From the NCBI GenBank assembly GCA_016709385.1, contig JADJMW010000022.1, positions 496,001 through 560,000 on the forward strand: a DNA stretch of 64,000 nt, given 5' to 3'. Shown one piece after another: positions 29,526 through 37,330 of this stretch. The stretch is from Candidatus Rubrivivax defluviihabitans. Its GTDB lineage: Bacteria > Pseudomonadota > Gammaproteobacteria > Burkholderiales > Burkholderiaceae_C. Below the pieces are notes generated by a model. That model saw nothing but the letters and a program-made list of their open reading frames with translations, was not told where the DNA came from and ran no database searches. Positions within the stretch are counted from its first letter, which is position 1; each line of letters starts with the position of its first letter. Both the position numbers and the translations under genes were made by a program.

Positions 29526-31263
29526 GGGCGGGCCGCGGCCCGGGCTCTTCCGGCGAACGCGGCGGGCGTGGGGGGCGCGGCGGGCGACCCTCGGCAGGCT
29601 GCTTCCCGCCAGGCCCGCCGCCGGCGCCGGCCGCCCGCTCGCCGGCAGGTCCTTCAGGGCGGGTTTCGCGCCGGGGGCCGGGGCCCGGCCGCTGGGGCGG
29701 GCGCGCCTCGCCGCGGGCCGGCGTATCGCTCGCGAACCGCATCTCCTGCGCCCGCTGCTCGCGCTCCAGCCAGGCCTGGTGCAGCCGGCCGTCGAGCTCG
29801 GCCTCGGGAATGCCCTTCAAGGCGCAGAAATTCGCTCGCGTCAGCGTGCTCGATTCGAAGGCGCGCAGCAGCGCCGCGCGCTCGCGCCGGGCCTGGTCCT
29901 CGGCGGCCTGCTGCTGTCGCGCCGCGGCCTCGGCCGCGCGGCGCGCTTCGTTGGCGGCGGCGCGCTCGGCGGCGCGCTTGGCTTCGAACAGGCCGCGGCG
30001 GCGCTCCAGCTCGGTGGCCGCGGCCTGGCGGTGCACGTCGTCGATGTCGCCGGCAGGCGCGCCGTCGAGGTCGAAGCGGTGCGGCAGGTTCGCCAGCGCC
30101 TTCAGGTAGGCCGTGCTCGTGGTGTAGCGGTGCAGGAAGGGCGACAGCGACCTGCGCGTGAAGACACCCGGCGCGCGCTGCTGGATATCGTTCTGGATGC
30201 GCAGCTTGATCGGCAGCGCGCGGCCGGCGCCGAAAAGGGCCGGAAACAGCTCGGCCAGGCGGGCGGCACAGGCGGCGGGCGAGAGATCGGCAGGGCTGGC
30301 GGGCGCGGGTGCGGCGGCCTGCGCAGGAACGGGCGCGAGTGCGGCTTCGCCAGCGGGTGCCGTTTCTTCGGCCGGTGCCGTTCCACTGGCGGGTCCTGCT
30401 TCGTCGGCCAGTGCTGCTTCACCGGTGGGTCTTGCCTCGGGCGCGGTGGCTGGCACTGCCGGCGGCGCGGCTTCTGCGGCCACGGCCGCTTCGGGCCGTG
30501 CCGGATCGCTCGGTGCGGGCGTCGTGGCAGCCGACTCGGCTTGCGGCGCCGGGTTGGGCGCAGCGGGCTCGGTGGGGTGGGGCAGATCGGACATGGCAGG
30601 CGCGCAACGGGTGGAATCCGGCATTGTGACGGCAGCGCCCACGCCCCAGGCGGCCGGCACGTGCTGCAGATCGGTGGCCTCGTCGATGTCCGGCACGGCC
30701 GGCAGTTCGGCGTGGTGCAGGCCGGCGGCCGCCAGGCGCTCGCGCGTATCGGCCATCACCCGCGCGGTGCTCCAGGCCAGGCCGTCGAACAGGCAGCGCA
30801 ACCCGGGTGCCCAGTGGCGCAGGCCGATCAGCGCATAGCCGCCGTCGAGGGCCGGCACGACGACGGCATCGTGCAGGCGCAGCGCAGCGGCGGCGTCGCG
30901 CAGCATGGCCGCGTCCAGCGCCGGGGCGTCGGTGCCCATCAGCAGCAGCGGCCCGGGGTCGGCCCGCCACGTGGATTCGAAGACATGTGCCATGCGCGCA
31001 CCGAGGTCGCCCTCGCCCTGCGGCCGCAGTTCCAGGCCATGCCGGCGGGCCAGCCGCCCGAAGGCCGGGTGCGCGGGGTCGGGTGCCGCCCAGACCGTCA
31101 CCGGCCCCACCTCGGCGGCCACCGCCTGGGCCGCCGCGTGCGCCAGCAGCCGCTCGGCCAGCGCCGCGGCGCCCGCCGCGCCCAGCGCGGGTATCAGCCG
31201 CGTCTTGGCATACCCGGGCAGCGGCGCCTTGGCCAGCACGGCGATGCGGCAGCCCACACTCAT
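29509..31263 (-). CDS. TIGR04282-type glycosyltransferase fused in frame to a ProQ/FinO-domain RNA chaperone
   Basis: A single uninterrupted frame of 584 residues. Residues 1 to about 206 match the TIGR04282 family of GT-A-fold transferases: RIAVLAKAPLPGYAKTRL, LLMGTDAPAL, VPALDGGYALIGLR, and an end in DIDEATDLQHVPAAW. After an 18-residue bridge comes M224 (ATG 30594), a long Ala/Pro/Glu spacer, and then a ProQ/FinO domain (LFPALFGAGRALPIKLRIQNDI, TRRSLSPFLHRYT, YLKALANLPHRFDLDG). A basic coiled and Pro/Arg-rich tail ends the frame. No stop codon separates the halves. Either this is a true fusion or proQ starts at 30594 (or 30624) inside the frame. The start at 31263 overlaps the upstream transferase stop (ATGA). 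Confidence 0.8.
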   Translation of the reverse strand: MSVGCRIAVLAKAPLPGYAKTRLIPALGAAGAAALAERLLAHAAAQAVAAEVGPVTVWAAPDPAHPAFGRLARRHGLELRPQGEGDLGARMAHVFESTWRADPGPLLLMGTDAPALDAAMLRDAAAALRLHDAVVVPALDGGYALIGLRHWAPGLRCLFDGLAWSTARVMADTRERLAAAGLHHAELPAVPDIDEATDLQHVPAAWGVGAAVTMPDSTRCAPAMSDLPHPTEPAAPNPAPQAESAATTPAPSDPARPEAAVAAEAAPPAVPATAPEARPTGEAALADEAGPASGTAPAEETAPAGEAALAPVPAQAAAPAPASPADLSPAACAARLAELFPALFGAGRALPIKLRIQNDIQQRAPGVFTRRSLSPFLHRYTTSTAYLKALANLPHRFDLDGAPAGDIDDVHRQAAATELERRRGLFEAKRAAERAAANEARRAAEAAARQQQAAEDQARRERAALLRAFESSTLTRANFCALKGIPEAELDGRLHQAWLEREQRAQEMRFASDTPARGEARPPQRPGPGPRRETRPEGPAGERAAGAGGGPGGKQPAEGRPPRPPRPPRSPEEPGPRPALKPPR

Positions 31264-31967
31264 CGGTAGGCCCGTGCCAGCACCTCGGGCGACGCGCCGC
31301 GCCAGTAGGCCCAGCGCAGGCGCCACATCAGGAGAATCGTGCGCCAAACGCCTCGCGTCTCCCAGCGTCGTCCCGATGTGAGCACACGCTCCTTCAAACA
31401 GGCCGGCTTCGAAACCTTGCGCAGGCGGCGCGACAGCTCCACGTCCTCCATCAGCGGCTGCACGGCGTAGCCGCCGAGGCGGTGGAACAGCGCCGTCTGC
31501 ACGAAGATGGCCTGGTCGCCGGTGGCGATGCCGGTGAGGCGTGAACGCCAGTTCATGAACGCGGCGATGACCGGAAACCAGGCCGACGCCCCGGCGATGC
31601 GCACATCGAAGCGTCCCCATGCCGTCCCGGTGGCCACCGCCGCGCGCACCGCCGCGGCCGCGCCGGCCGGCAACAACGTGTCCGCATGCAGGAACAGCAA
31701 GACCTCGCCGCCGGCCAGCTCCGCGCCGGTATTCATCTGCCGGGCGCGGCCGCGCTCGCTGCTCAGCACGCGGTCGGCCCAGGGCGCGGCCAGCGCCGGC
31801 GTGCCGTCGCGGCTGCCACCGTCGACCACGATCACCTCGTGCCCGCATTCGCGCAGCGGCGCCAGCGCCCGCAGCGCAGCGACCACGCCCGACGCTTCGT
31901 CGAGCACGGGCACGACGATCGAAAGCCACCCGGCGGCGGGCGTTGTGCGGGTTTGCGTGCCGGTCAT
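31260..31967 (-). CDS. TIGR04283-type family 2 glycosyltransferase
   Basis: A 235-residue GT-A-fold glycosyltransferase. Motifs are LSIVVPVLDEASGV at the N-terminus, VIVVDGGSRDGT, the ARQMNTGAELAGGEVLLFLHAD segment (DxD-like position), and MEDVELSRRLRK. This family and the TIGR04282 family encoded next to it are often annotated as arsenosugar-biosynthesis transferases because of where they occur elsewhere; no arsenosugar gene is visible here. I chose ATG 31967 (MTGTQTRTTPAAG). The upstream frame to 32042 adds a stretch with no family match. The end overlaps the next gene by four bases. Confidence 0.87.
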   Translation of the reverse strand: MTGTQTRTTPAAGWLSIVVPVLDEASGVVAALRALAPLRECGHEVIVVDGGSRDGTPALAAPWADRVLSSERGRARQMNTGAELAGGEVLLFLHADTLLPAGAAAAVRAAVATGTAWGRFDVRIAGASAWFPVIAAFMNWRSRLTGIATGDQAIFVQTALFHRLGGYAVQPLMEDVELSRRLRKVSKPACLKERVLTSGRRWETRGVWRTILLMWRLRWAYWRGASPEVLARAYR

Positions 31968-32081
31968 GCCGCAGCATACTTGCACGACGCGAGCGGCCTG
32001 CCGACCCGGATTTGACCGGCTTCGAGCACGAATCGGCCTCAACGCTTACCCTTCGCACCCCTGCCCCTGCCGCCCCGAACC

Positions 32082-33617
32082 ATGCCCATGACCCTGCCCC
32101 TTCGACTGAGCGCGCTGGGCGCTGCCCGCCTGCGCGGCATGCTTCGCGGTATCGAGAAGGAAAGCCTGCGTGCCCTGCCGACCGGTGCCCTGGCGCTGAC
32201 GCCGCACCCGGCCGCGCTGGGCGCGCCGCTGACGCACCCGCGCATCACCACCGATTTCAGCGAAAGCCAGCTCGAACTCATCACCGGCGTGCATGGCGGC
32301 GTCGAAGACTGTCTGGACGAGCTGACACGCATCCATCAGTTCGTCTACCGCACGCTGGCGACCGCAGGCGACGAGCGGTTGTGGGTCGGCAGCATGCCCT
32401 GCGGGCTGCCCACCGACGAGACGATTCCGCTCGGCCGCTACGGCTCGTCCAATATCGGCCGCGCCAAGAGCGTGTACCGCATGGGCCTCGGCCACCGCTA
32501 CGGCCGGCGCATGCAGACGATTTCGGGCATCCACTACAACTGGTCGCTGCCGGGGCTGGGCAACGACGAGTATTTCGCGCTCATCCGCAATTTCCGCCGC
32601 CACGCCTTCCTGCTGCTGTACCTGTTCGGCGCCTCGCCGGCGGTGTGCTCCAGCTTCGTGGCCGGGCGCGACCACGGGCTGGAGACCCTGGGGGAATTCA
32701 CGCGCTACCTGCCGCACGCCACCAGCCTGCGCATGGGCCGGCTGGGCTACCAGAGCGAGGCCCAGGCCACGCTGGCCGTCAGCTACAACAGCATGGCCAG
32801 CTACGCCAACTCGCTGCACGACGCGCTGGTGCAGCCCTACCCGCCTTACGAAAAAATCGGCATCCGCAACCTGGGCGGCGAATACAACCAGCTCGCCACC
32901 ACGCTGCTGCAGATCGAGAACGAGTTCTACGGCACGATCCGCCCCAAGCGCGTCATCCACCCCGGCGAGCGGCCGCTGCACGCGCTGCGCGAGCGCGGCG
33001 TCGAATATATCGAGGTGCGCTGCATGGACCTGGACCCCTTCGTGCCGGTGGGCATTGCCGCGGGCACGGTGCGCTTCCTCGACGTGTTCCTGCTGCACTG
33101 CCTGCTGTCGGACAGCCCGCCGGACACGCCAGCAGAGATCGCCGCGCTGGGCCGCAACCAGCACCACACCGCGACCCACGGCCGCGAGCCGGGGCTGCGG
33201 CTGGAGCGGCGCGGCGAGCCGGTGCTGCTCACCGAGTGGGCCGCCGAACTGCTGGACCAGTGCGCGCCCATCGCCGCCGCGCTCGACGCCGTGCACGGCG
33301 GCAGCGCCTATGCCTACGCGGTAGCCTCGGCAAGAGCCCAGCTGGCCGAACCCGCGACCCTGCGATCGGCACGCGCCATCGCGGCGATGCAGCGCGACTT
33401 CGACGGCAGCTACACCGCCTTCATCCGCGCCCAGTCGGAGCAGACGCGCAACCACATGCTGGCCCTGCCGTGGAGCGCGCCGCACCAGGCCGCCTTCGAG
33501 GCCATGACGCGCGTGTCGGTGGACAAGCAGCGGGCGATCGAGGCCGCCGACACGATGGACTTCGAAACCTTCAGGGTGGCTTATCTTTCGGAAGAGACGC
33601 TGGCGCCGAAGTGCTGA
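32082..33617 (+). CDS. gshA: Glutamate-cysteine ligase
   Basis: A 511-residue GshA of the proteobacterial class that makes gamma-glutamylcysteine, the first step to glutathione. Landmarks are RGIEKESLRALPTG (ATP and glutamate site), TTDFSESQLELITG, PLGRYGSSNIGRAKSVYR, QTISGIHYNWSLP and EYIEVRCMDLDPFVPVGI. Length agrees with E. coli GshA (518). The next gene starts inside its last two codons. Confidence 0.95.
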   Translation: MPMTLPLRLSALGAARLRGMLRGIEKESLRALPTGALALTPHPAALGAPLTHPRITTDFSESQLELITGVHGGVEDCLDELTRIHQFVYRTLATAGDERLWVGSMPCGLPTDETIPLGRYGSSNIGRAKSVYRMGLGHRYGRRMQTISGIHYNWSLPGLGNDEYFALIRNFRRHAFLLLYLFGASPAVCSSFVAGRDHGLETLGEFTRYLPHATSLRMGRLGYQSEAQATLAVSYNSMASYANSLHDALVQPYPPYEKIGIRNLGGEYNQLATTLLQIENEFYGTIRPKRVIHPGERPLHALRERGVEYIEVRCMDLDPFVPVGIAAGTVRFLDVFLLHCLLSDSPPDTPAEIAALGRNQHHTATHGREPGLRLERRGEPVLLTEWAAELLDQCAPIAAALDAVHGGSAYAYAVASARAQLAEPATLRSARAIAAMQRDFDGSYTAFIRAQSEQTRNHMLALPWSAPHQAAFEAMTRVSVDKQRAIEAADTMDFETFRVAYLSEETLAPKC

Positions 33618-34591
33618 CCGCCTCCGGCACGGCGAGTTCGACGCGGTGGCGGTGCCGACTGCCGCCATGGGCGTTGGCGTCCCTGCTGGCCGCTGCGGGA
33701 CCCGCCATCGCGCAGGCCGCCGGCCGGGCCATCGACGCGGTCGACCTGGGACGCCTGGCCGACGGCATCCTGGGCATCATGAGCTACACCGTGGCACCCG
33801 ACGTCACCACCAGTTCGCTGGCAGTCGACAACGCGGCCACGGCCAACCCCGGCTTGACGATGACACAGCTGGGCGGCGGTTTCACCTGGAGCAAATCCAC
33901 GCCGCTGTACCTGGAAGGCAATGCCGCGTATTCGCGCTACGACCCGGTCTTCCTGGCCAGCGACGGCACCGAACAGCGCCCGGTGCCGGTGAAGTGGAAT
34001 GCGTTCTCGGTCACCGGTGGCGTGGGCTGGGACTTCCCGCTGGCCGCGAACTGGACGCTGCGGCCGATGCTCAACTTCACCTGGGGCTACGTCACGAGCG
34101 ACATCAATATCGCCAATTGGTGGCTGGGGAACAATACCGACGTCGACCTCGAATTCCTCGACAACGGAAAGCTCAATGCCCGCGGCCTGGGCGGCTCGCT
34201 GATGATCGACTACGAGAAATTCGCGCCCGACGCCGACGTCGACCTGGAACTGCGCTACACCAACGTGAAGCTGCGCAACAGCGGCCCCTATGCCGACATG
34301 ATCCAAGGCAGCGCCTCGGCCGAGAGCGCCAGCCTGTGGGCGCGTCGCCGCGTGCCCACCGGCTGGGTGGTCTGGGAGCGCCCGGTGCGCTATGTGCTGG
34401 AAGGTGCCTACACGCGCTTCCTGGGCAGCCAGACCGAGGTCGGTGTCGACCGCATGGCATCGGTGGGGGCCGGCATCGAATTCGACTCCAGCGCCTACGA
34501 TATCTGGGCCACGCGCTGGCGCGCCCTGCTGCGCTACAAATTCGGGCCCGACATCGCGGGTTGGTCGGTGGGACTGGCCGTGAGCTTCTGA
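33611..34591 (+). CDS. Putative outer-membrane beta-barrel protein
   Basis: A 326-residue protein with a signal peptide (LPPWALASLLAAAGPAIAQA). The rest alternates polar and hydrophobic residues in beta-strand style, with many aromatic residues near strand ends (GGGFTWSKSTPLYLEGNAAY, NFTWGYVTSDINIANWWLG). It ends in Phe (LAVSF), as outer-membrane barrels usually do. It resembles solitary autotransporter-like barrels; the cargo or function is unknown. The start I infer is GTG 33611, which overlaps the end of gshA and gives a proper signal peptide. The frame upstream of it lies within gshA in the wrong frame. Confidence 0.75.
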   Translation: MLTASGTASSTRWRCRLPPWALASLLAAAGPAIAQAAGRAIDAVDLGRLADGILGIMSYTVAPDVTTSSLAVDNAATANPGLTMTQLGGGFTWSKSTPLYLEGNAAYSRYDPVFLASDGTEQRPVPVKWNAFSVTGGVGWDFPLAANWTLRPMLNFTWGYVTSDINIANWWLGNNTDVDLEFLDNGKLNARGLGGSLMIDYEKFAPDADVDLELRYTNVKLRNSGPYADMIQGSASAESASLWARRRVPTGWVVWERPVRYVLEGAYTRFLGSQTEVGVDRMASVGAGIEFDSSAYDIWATRWRALLRYKFGPDIAGWSVGLAVSF

Positions 34592-34643
34592 ACACGGCCG
34601 AATCGATCGACCCGACCACCGCACCAGCGCCAGCGGCGGCCCA

Positions 34644-34991
34644 TCAGGCAGGCGCGAACTGCTCCCAGGCCTGCATGGCCTCGGCCGCGTACATGGCCGC
34701 CGGACCACCGCCCATATAGACGGCCACGCCCAGCGTTTCCTCGAATTCGGCCTGCGTCGTGCCCAAGCGGCGCAACGTCTTGACGTGAAAACCGATGCAG
34801 CCGGCGCAACGCTGGCTGACGCTGATGCCCAGCGCGATCAACTCCTTGTGCTTTTCCGTCAGCGCCCCGTCGGCCATGGCGGCCTTGGCCATGGCGCCGA
34901 AGCCGGCCATGGTGGCCTGCTGCGACTTGCGCAGCGGCGCCAGGTGCTGCGTGATGGACTGCGTGAGCGCGGGGTAGGTGGCTTCGTGCAT
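34644..34991 (-). CDS. Carboxymuconolactone decarboxylase-family, AhpD-like protein
   Basis: A 115-residue protein of the CMD/AhpD family. The core motif CAGCIGFHV has the AhpD-type CxxC with a histidine four residues on, so a thiol peroxidase-coupled or alkylhydroperoxidase-type redox role is likely. Flanking helices (EKHKELIALGISVSQR, RRLGTTQAEFEETLGVAVYMGGG) are typical. The ATG at 34991 gives the family length; the frame stays open upstream into repeat sequence and was rejected. A CsoR-type half-matching palindrome lies 24-39 bases upstream. Confidence 0.88.
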   Translation of the reverse strand: MHEATYPALTQSITQHLAPLRKSQQATMAGFGAMAKAAMADGALTEKHKELIALGISVSQRCAGCIGFHVKTLRRLGTTQAEFEETLGVAVYMGGGPAAMYAAEAMQAWEQFAPA

Positions 34992-35014
34992 GGTGCTTTC
35001 CGCAGGTGGTTCTG

Positions 35015-35030
35015 ATACCCCACACGGTAG
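35015..35030. promoter_or_regulatory. Possible CsoR-type operator upstream of the AhpD-like gene
   Basis: ATACC-CCACAC-GGTAG matches the ATACC-N6-GGTAT palindrome found three times at 56.4 and 62.2 kb in nine of ten positions. It lies 24-39 bases before the AhpD-like start codon, a sensible operator position. A single short site with one mismatch may be chance. Confidence 0.25.
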
Positions 35031-35159
35031 CAGCCCCGTGTTCGCAGCGCTGTGACCGAAGTCAAGGCCCTGCCGCGGGCGACCAGGGACAACGGGTGGA
35101 GACCGCCGACCCGTTGCGGACATTCGATGCATCGATCGGCAGAAGAAGTCCCGTGGCGA

Positions 35160-35396
35160 CAAAGGGCTGTCCAGGCGCGGCGCAGCGTGCGGATGAAGCG
35201 GCCTGCGCTTCGCTCCGGCTGCCCTGCGGTGCTCGGGTCCATGGCCCGGCGCATGACTCGCTTCGCTCACTGCGTTCGCTACGCTCAAACAGGATGCGCC
35301 AGAAGTGTTGACGAGGCTCGCTGCGCTCGCGGGCCATGAACCCTGCGCTCCTCGGCGCTTCAGACGCTCGCCGCACCGCGCCCGGACAGCCCTTTG
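35160..35396. repeat. Nested inverted-repeat element A (237 bp)
   Basis: The ends 35160-35200 and 35356-35396 are inverted repeats of 41 bp with 35 matches (they open CAAAGGGCTGTCC). A second nested pair reads GGGTCCATGGCCCG against CGGGCCATGAACCC. The centre, 35248-35300, is a 53-bp hairpin closed by GGCGCAT/ATGCGCC that is shared, in opposite orientation, with elements B and C. No coding capacity. It looks like a non-autonomous repeat. Confidence 0.65.
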
Positions 35397-35444
35397 CATC
35401 AGGCATGGGTGGATCTCGACGAGCACCGCCACGCTGGGTTGAGC

Positions 35445-35745
35445 GGCAGGCGGTGCCCGGCGGGGGCGCTGTATGGGGCGCCGAGCAGCGCAGCCTCGAG
35501 GGGGGGCGAGCGCAGCGAGCTTCGTCAACTGACTTGCCGCATCCTGTCTGAGCGCAGCGAACGAAGCGAGTTATGCGGCACCCCCTCGAGGCGAGCAGGT
35601 GAGCCCGGACACGAACAGTCCGGGGGACTGTTCGTGCCTGGCGAACGGCCGGTCCGCAAGGACCGGCGCGGCCTGCAAGGCCAGGGTAGCCGTAGCGCAG
35701 CGGAGGCCGCTCCATCCAGCGCCCCCGCCGGGCACCGCCTGCCGC
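35445..35745. repeat. Nested inverted-repeat element B (301 bp)
   Basis: The outer arms at 35445-35473 and 35717-35745 pair over the perfect 27-base core GGCAGGCGGTGCCCGGC plus GGGGGCGCTG (35445-35471 with 35719-35745 less the outermost offset). A nested pair GCCTCGAGGGGG/CCCCCTCGAGGC lies at 35493-35504 and 35581-35592. The central hairpin 35535-35580 (TGCCGCAT/ATGCGGCA) is the same unit as in elements A and C but lacks one internal repeat. The outer arm resembles the arms of element C at 50.4 kb. Confidence 0.65.
35610..35667. repeat. Two strong tandem hairpins
   Basis: CACGAACAGTCC-GGG-GGACTGTTCGTG at 35610-35636 is a perfect 12-bp stem with a 3-base loop. GCCGGTCC-GCAA-GGACCGGC at 35648-35667 is a perfect 8-bp stem closed by a GCAA (GNRA-type) loop. 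A smaller GGCC stem follows. No T-run follows either stem, so they are not plain terminators. They lie inside element B. Confidence 0.6.
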
Positions 35746-35938
35746 GGCGCGCTGATGTCGGCGAACAGCGAACGAGCGCGAACGACGTCAATTGGCCGAC
35801 GGATTCCACTCGCTTGGTTCGGAATCTCACATGTCGACGCTCCCGGCTTCTTCCAAAGGCCAGGCCGCGGGGCGTACCTCGTCGCCTGGAGGACTTCGAC
35901 CCGGCCTCGTTGCCGACCCGTTCGCGGCGCGGCACGCC

Positions 35939-36346
35939 ATGAGAGCGCCGGATACCAACGTCTTGGCGCGGTTCTTCGTGGATGATGCCGAAGATGCACA
36001 GGCCGCGCAGCAGCGGCCCGCCGCCGTCGCAGCGCTCGCCGAGCGCTCGCTCGCCTCGGTGACGGTCCTGCTGGAACTGGAGCGGGTCATGCGTGGGTTC
36101 TATGAACTGCCCACGAAGGACATTTCACGCGTCTTGCGCGCGCTGGCGAGCATCGAGCACGTCACGCTCGAAGATCGCGACGCTGTGCTGGCGGCGATCG
36201 ATGACTTCGACAAGGGTATCGATTTCGCCGCCGCACTGCATCTGGCGCGCCGTTCGCGTGCCTCCGGGTTCGCGACATTCGACCAGCGACTGGCGAAGCG
36301 GGCCAAGCGTCTCGCGCTGGCGCTACCCGTGGAGTTGCTGGCCTGA
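35939..36346 (+). CDS. vapC: PIN-domain toxin, VapC-like
   Basis: A 135-residue PIN ribonuclease. The acidic active-site residues are visible: D5 in RAPDTNVLARFF, E in VLLELERVMRGFY, D in DKGIDFAAALHLA, and D in GFATFDQRLAKRA. VapC toxins normally cleave tRNA or rRNA and are held inactive by a VapB antitoxin encoded just upstream. No intact antitoxin gene is visible here. An ATG at 35831 opens MSTLPASSKGQ, which resembles the N-terminus of AbrB-fold antitoxins, but the frame then runs straight into vapC without further likeness. It sits in a repeat-rich accessory patch. Confidence 0.85.
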   Translation: MRAPDTNVLARFFVDDAEDAQAAQQRPAAVAALAERSLASVTVLLELERVMRGFYELPTKDISRVLRALASIEHVTLEDRDAVLAAIDDFDKGIDFAAALHLARRSRASGFATFDQRLAKRAKRLALALPVELLA

Positions 36347-36533
36347 AGGTGCTGTCGGGGCTGCTCGGGTCCGAAAGGGGTCGAAATTGAGCGGCTGGCA
36401 GGACACCATGTGCCAGGGTGCCGAGCATGGGCTTGTCGCACCGCGCGAGAGGGTGCCATTCCGACCACACGGTGGAAACGGACCCGCAAGGCACCGCGAT
36501 CAGACTGCCATACTCGGGCTCAGGGGGGGTACC

Positions 36534-37220
36534 GTGGCAGCATCGATAACAGCCATACCCATGGGGATCGACAACGTCTACCTCGTCAAGGGCGAGCGTT
36601 CGATCGTCGTCGACGGGGGCCAGCCGGGCAAGTTCGGGCCATTCGCGCGCAAACTGCGCCAAGCCGGGGTCTCACCGTCGGACATCGGCCTCATCGTCGC
36701 CACGCACGGCCATTGGGACCACATCGGCTGCCTGGCCGAGATGAAGCAGTACACCTGCGCGCCGCTCGCGATGCATGCGGGGGACCGCAACAGCATCGAG
36801 GCGCCGAACGCCGTCATGCCGCCGGGAGTCACGCCATGGGGCCGGTTTCTTTCGGCGCTGCTGTCCGCCACCGTGATTCCATGGTTGAAGATCCCGGCGG
36901 CGAGCGTCGACGTGATCGTGCCCGACGACGGCATGTCGCTCGAGCCCTACGGCGTGTCAGGCCGGGTCCTGCACACCCCCGGGCACACGCCTGGGTCCGT
37001 CAGCATCGTGCTGCCGTCGGGTGACGCGCTCGTCGGCGACCTGGCGATGAACCGCATCCCGCTGCGGCTGAGCCCGGGACTGCCGATCTTCGCCGAGGAC
37101 ATGGCGCAGTTGAAACGCAGCATCGAAAAACTGCTGGCGGCGGGCGCGAAAACGATCTACCCGGCGCACGGCAAGCCGTTCCCGGCCAATGTGCTGAAGT
37201 CGGCAGTCGCCGCGATGTGA
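36534..37220 (+). CDS. Metallo-beta-lactamase-fold hydrolase
   Basis: A 228-residue MBL-fold enzyme. The metal motif is THGHWDHIG (HxHxDH), followed by LHTPGHTPGSVSI, LVGDLAMNR and IYPAHGKPF, which supply the remaining ligands in glyoxalase II-like spacing. The function is not defined by sequence. I chose the GTG at 36534 because it follows a G-rich ribosome site (AGGGGGGG) and starts MAASITAIPMGIDNVYLVKG. The longer frame to 36093 lies antiparallel and out of frame over vapC and was rejected. Confidence 0.82.
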   Translation: MAASITAIPMGIDNVYLVKGERSIVVDGGQPGKFGPFARKLRQAGVSPSDIGLIVATHGHWDHIGCLAEMKQYTCAPLAMHAGDRNSIEAPNAVMPPGVTPWGRFLSALLSATVIPWLKIPAASVDVIVPDDGMSLEPYGVSGRVLHTPGHTPGSVSIVLPSGDALVGDLAMNRIPLRLSPGLPIFAEDMAQLKRSIEKLLAAGAKTIYPAHGKPFPANVLKSAVAAM

Positions 37221-37330
37221 GGTGCGGCGGCACTGGTCACCGGCGTCGGAGCCTGTTGCGCCTGCCGCTTCCGTTGCGCGGCGAACGTCGCCACGGCTGG
37301 TCGGTCGCCTGGCCCTCGCTGAAGGGGCAT

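Larger units (their letters stand above)
34992..35938. other. Gene-free region rich in palindromic repeats
   Basis: About 950 bases with no gene I can support. It holds two nested inverted-repeat elements (35160-35396 and 35445-35745) and two very strong hairpins inside the second one. The last part (35746-35938) contains an open stretch ahead of vapC. Open frames seen on both strands here come from the repeats, which translate to runs such as ERSERSERSES and PPPGTACR. Confidence 0.6.

Noticed and set aside
32046..33668. Minus-strand 540-residue frame over gshA
   Set aside because: Mirror frame of a clear gshA; no domain recognised.
35248..35300. Short repeated GAGCG/AAGCG units considered as a CRISPR array
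   Set aside because: Repeats are palindromic, only a few bases apart, with no unique spacers and no cas genes.
35394..35942. Possible proteins rich in ERSERSE and PPPGTACR runs
   Set aside because: They are translations of the palindromic repeat elements and appear on both strands; no ribosome sites.
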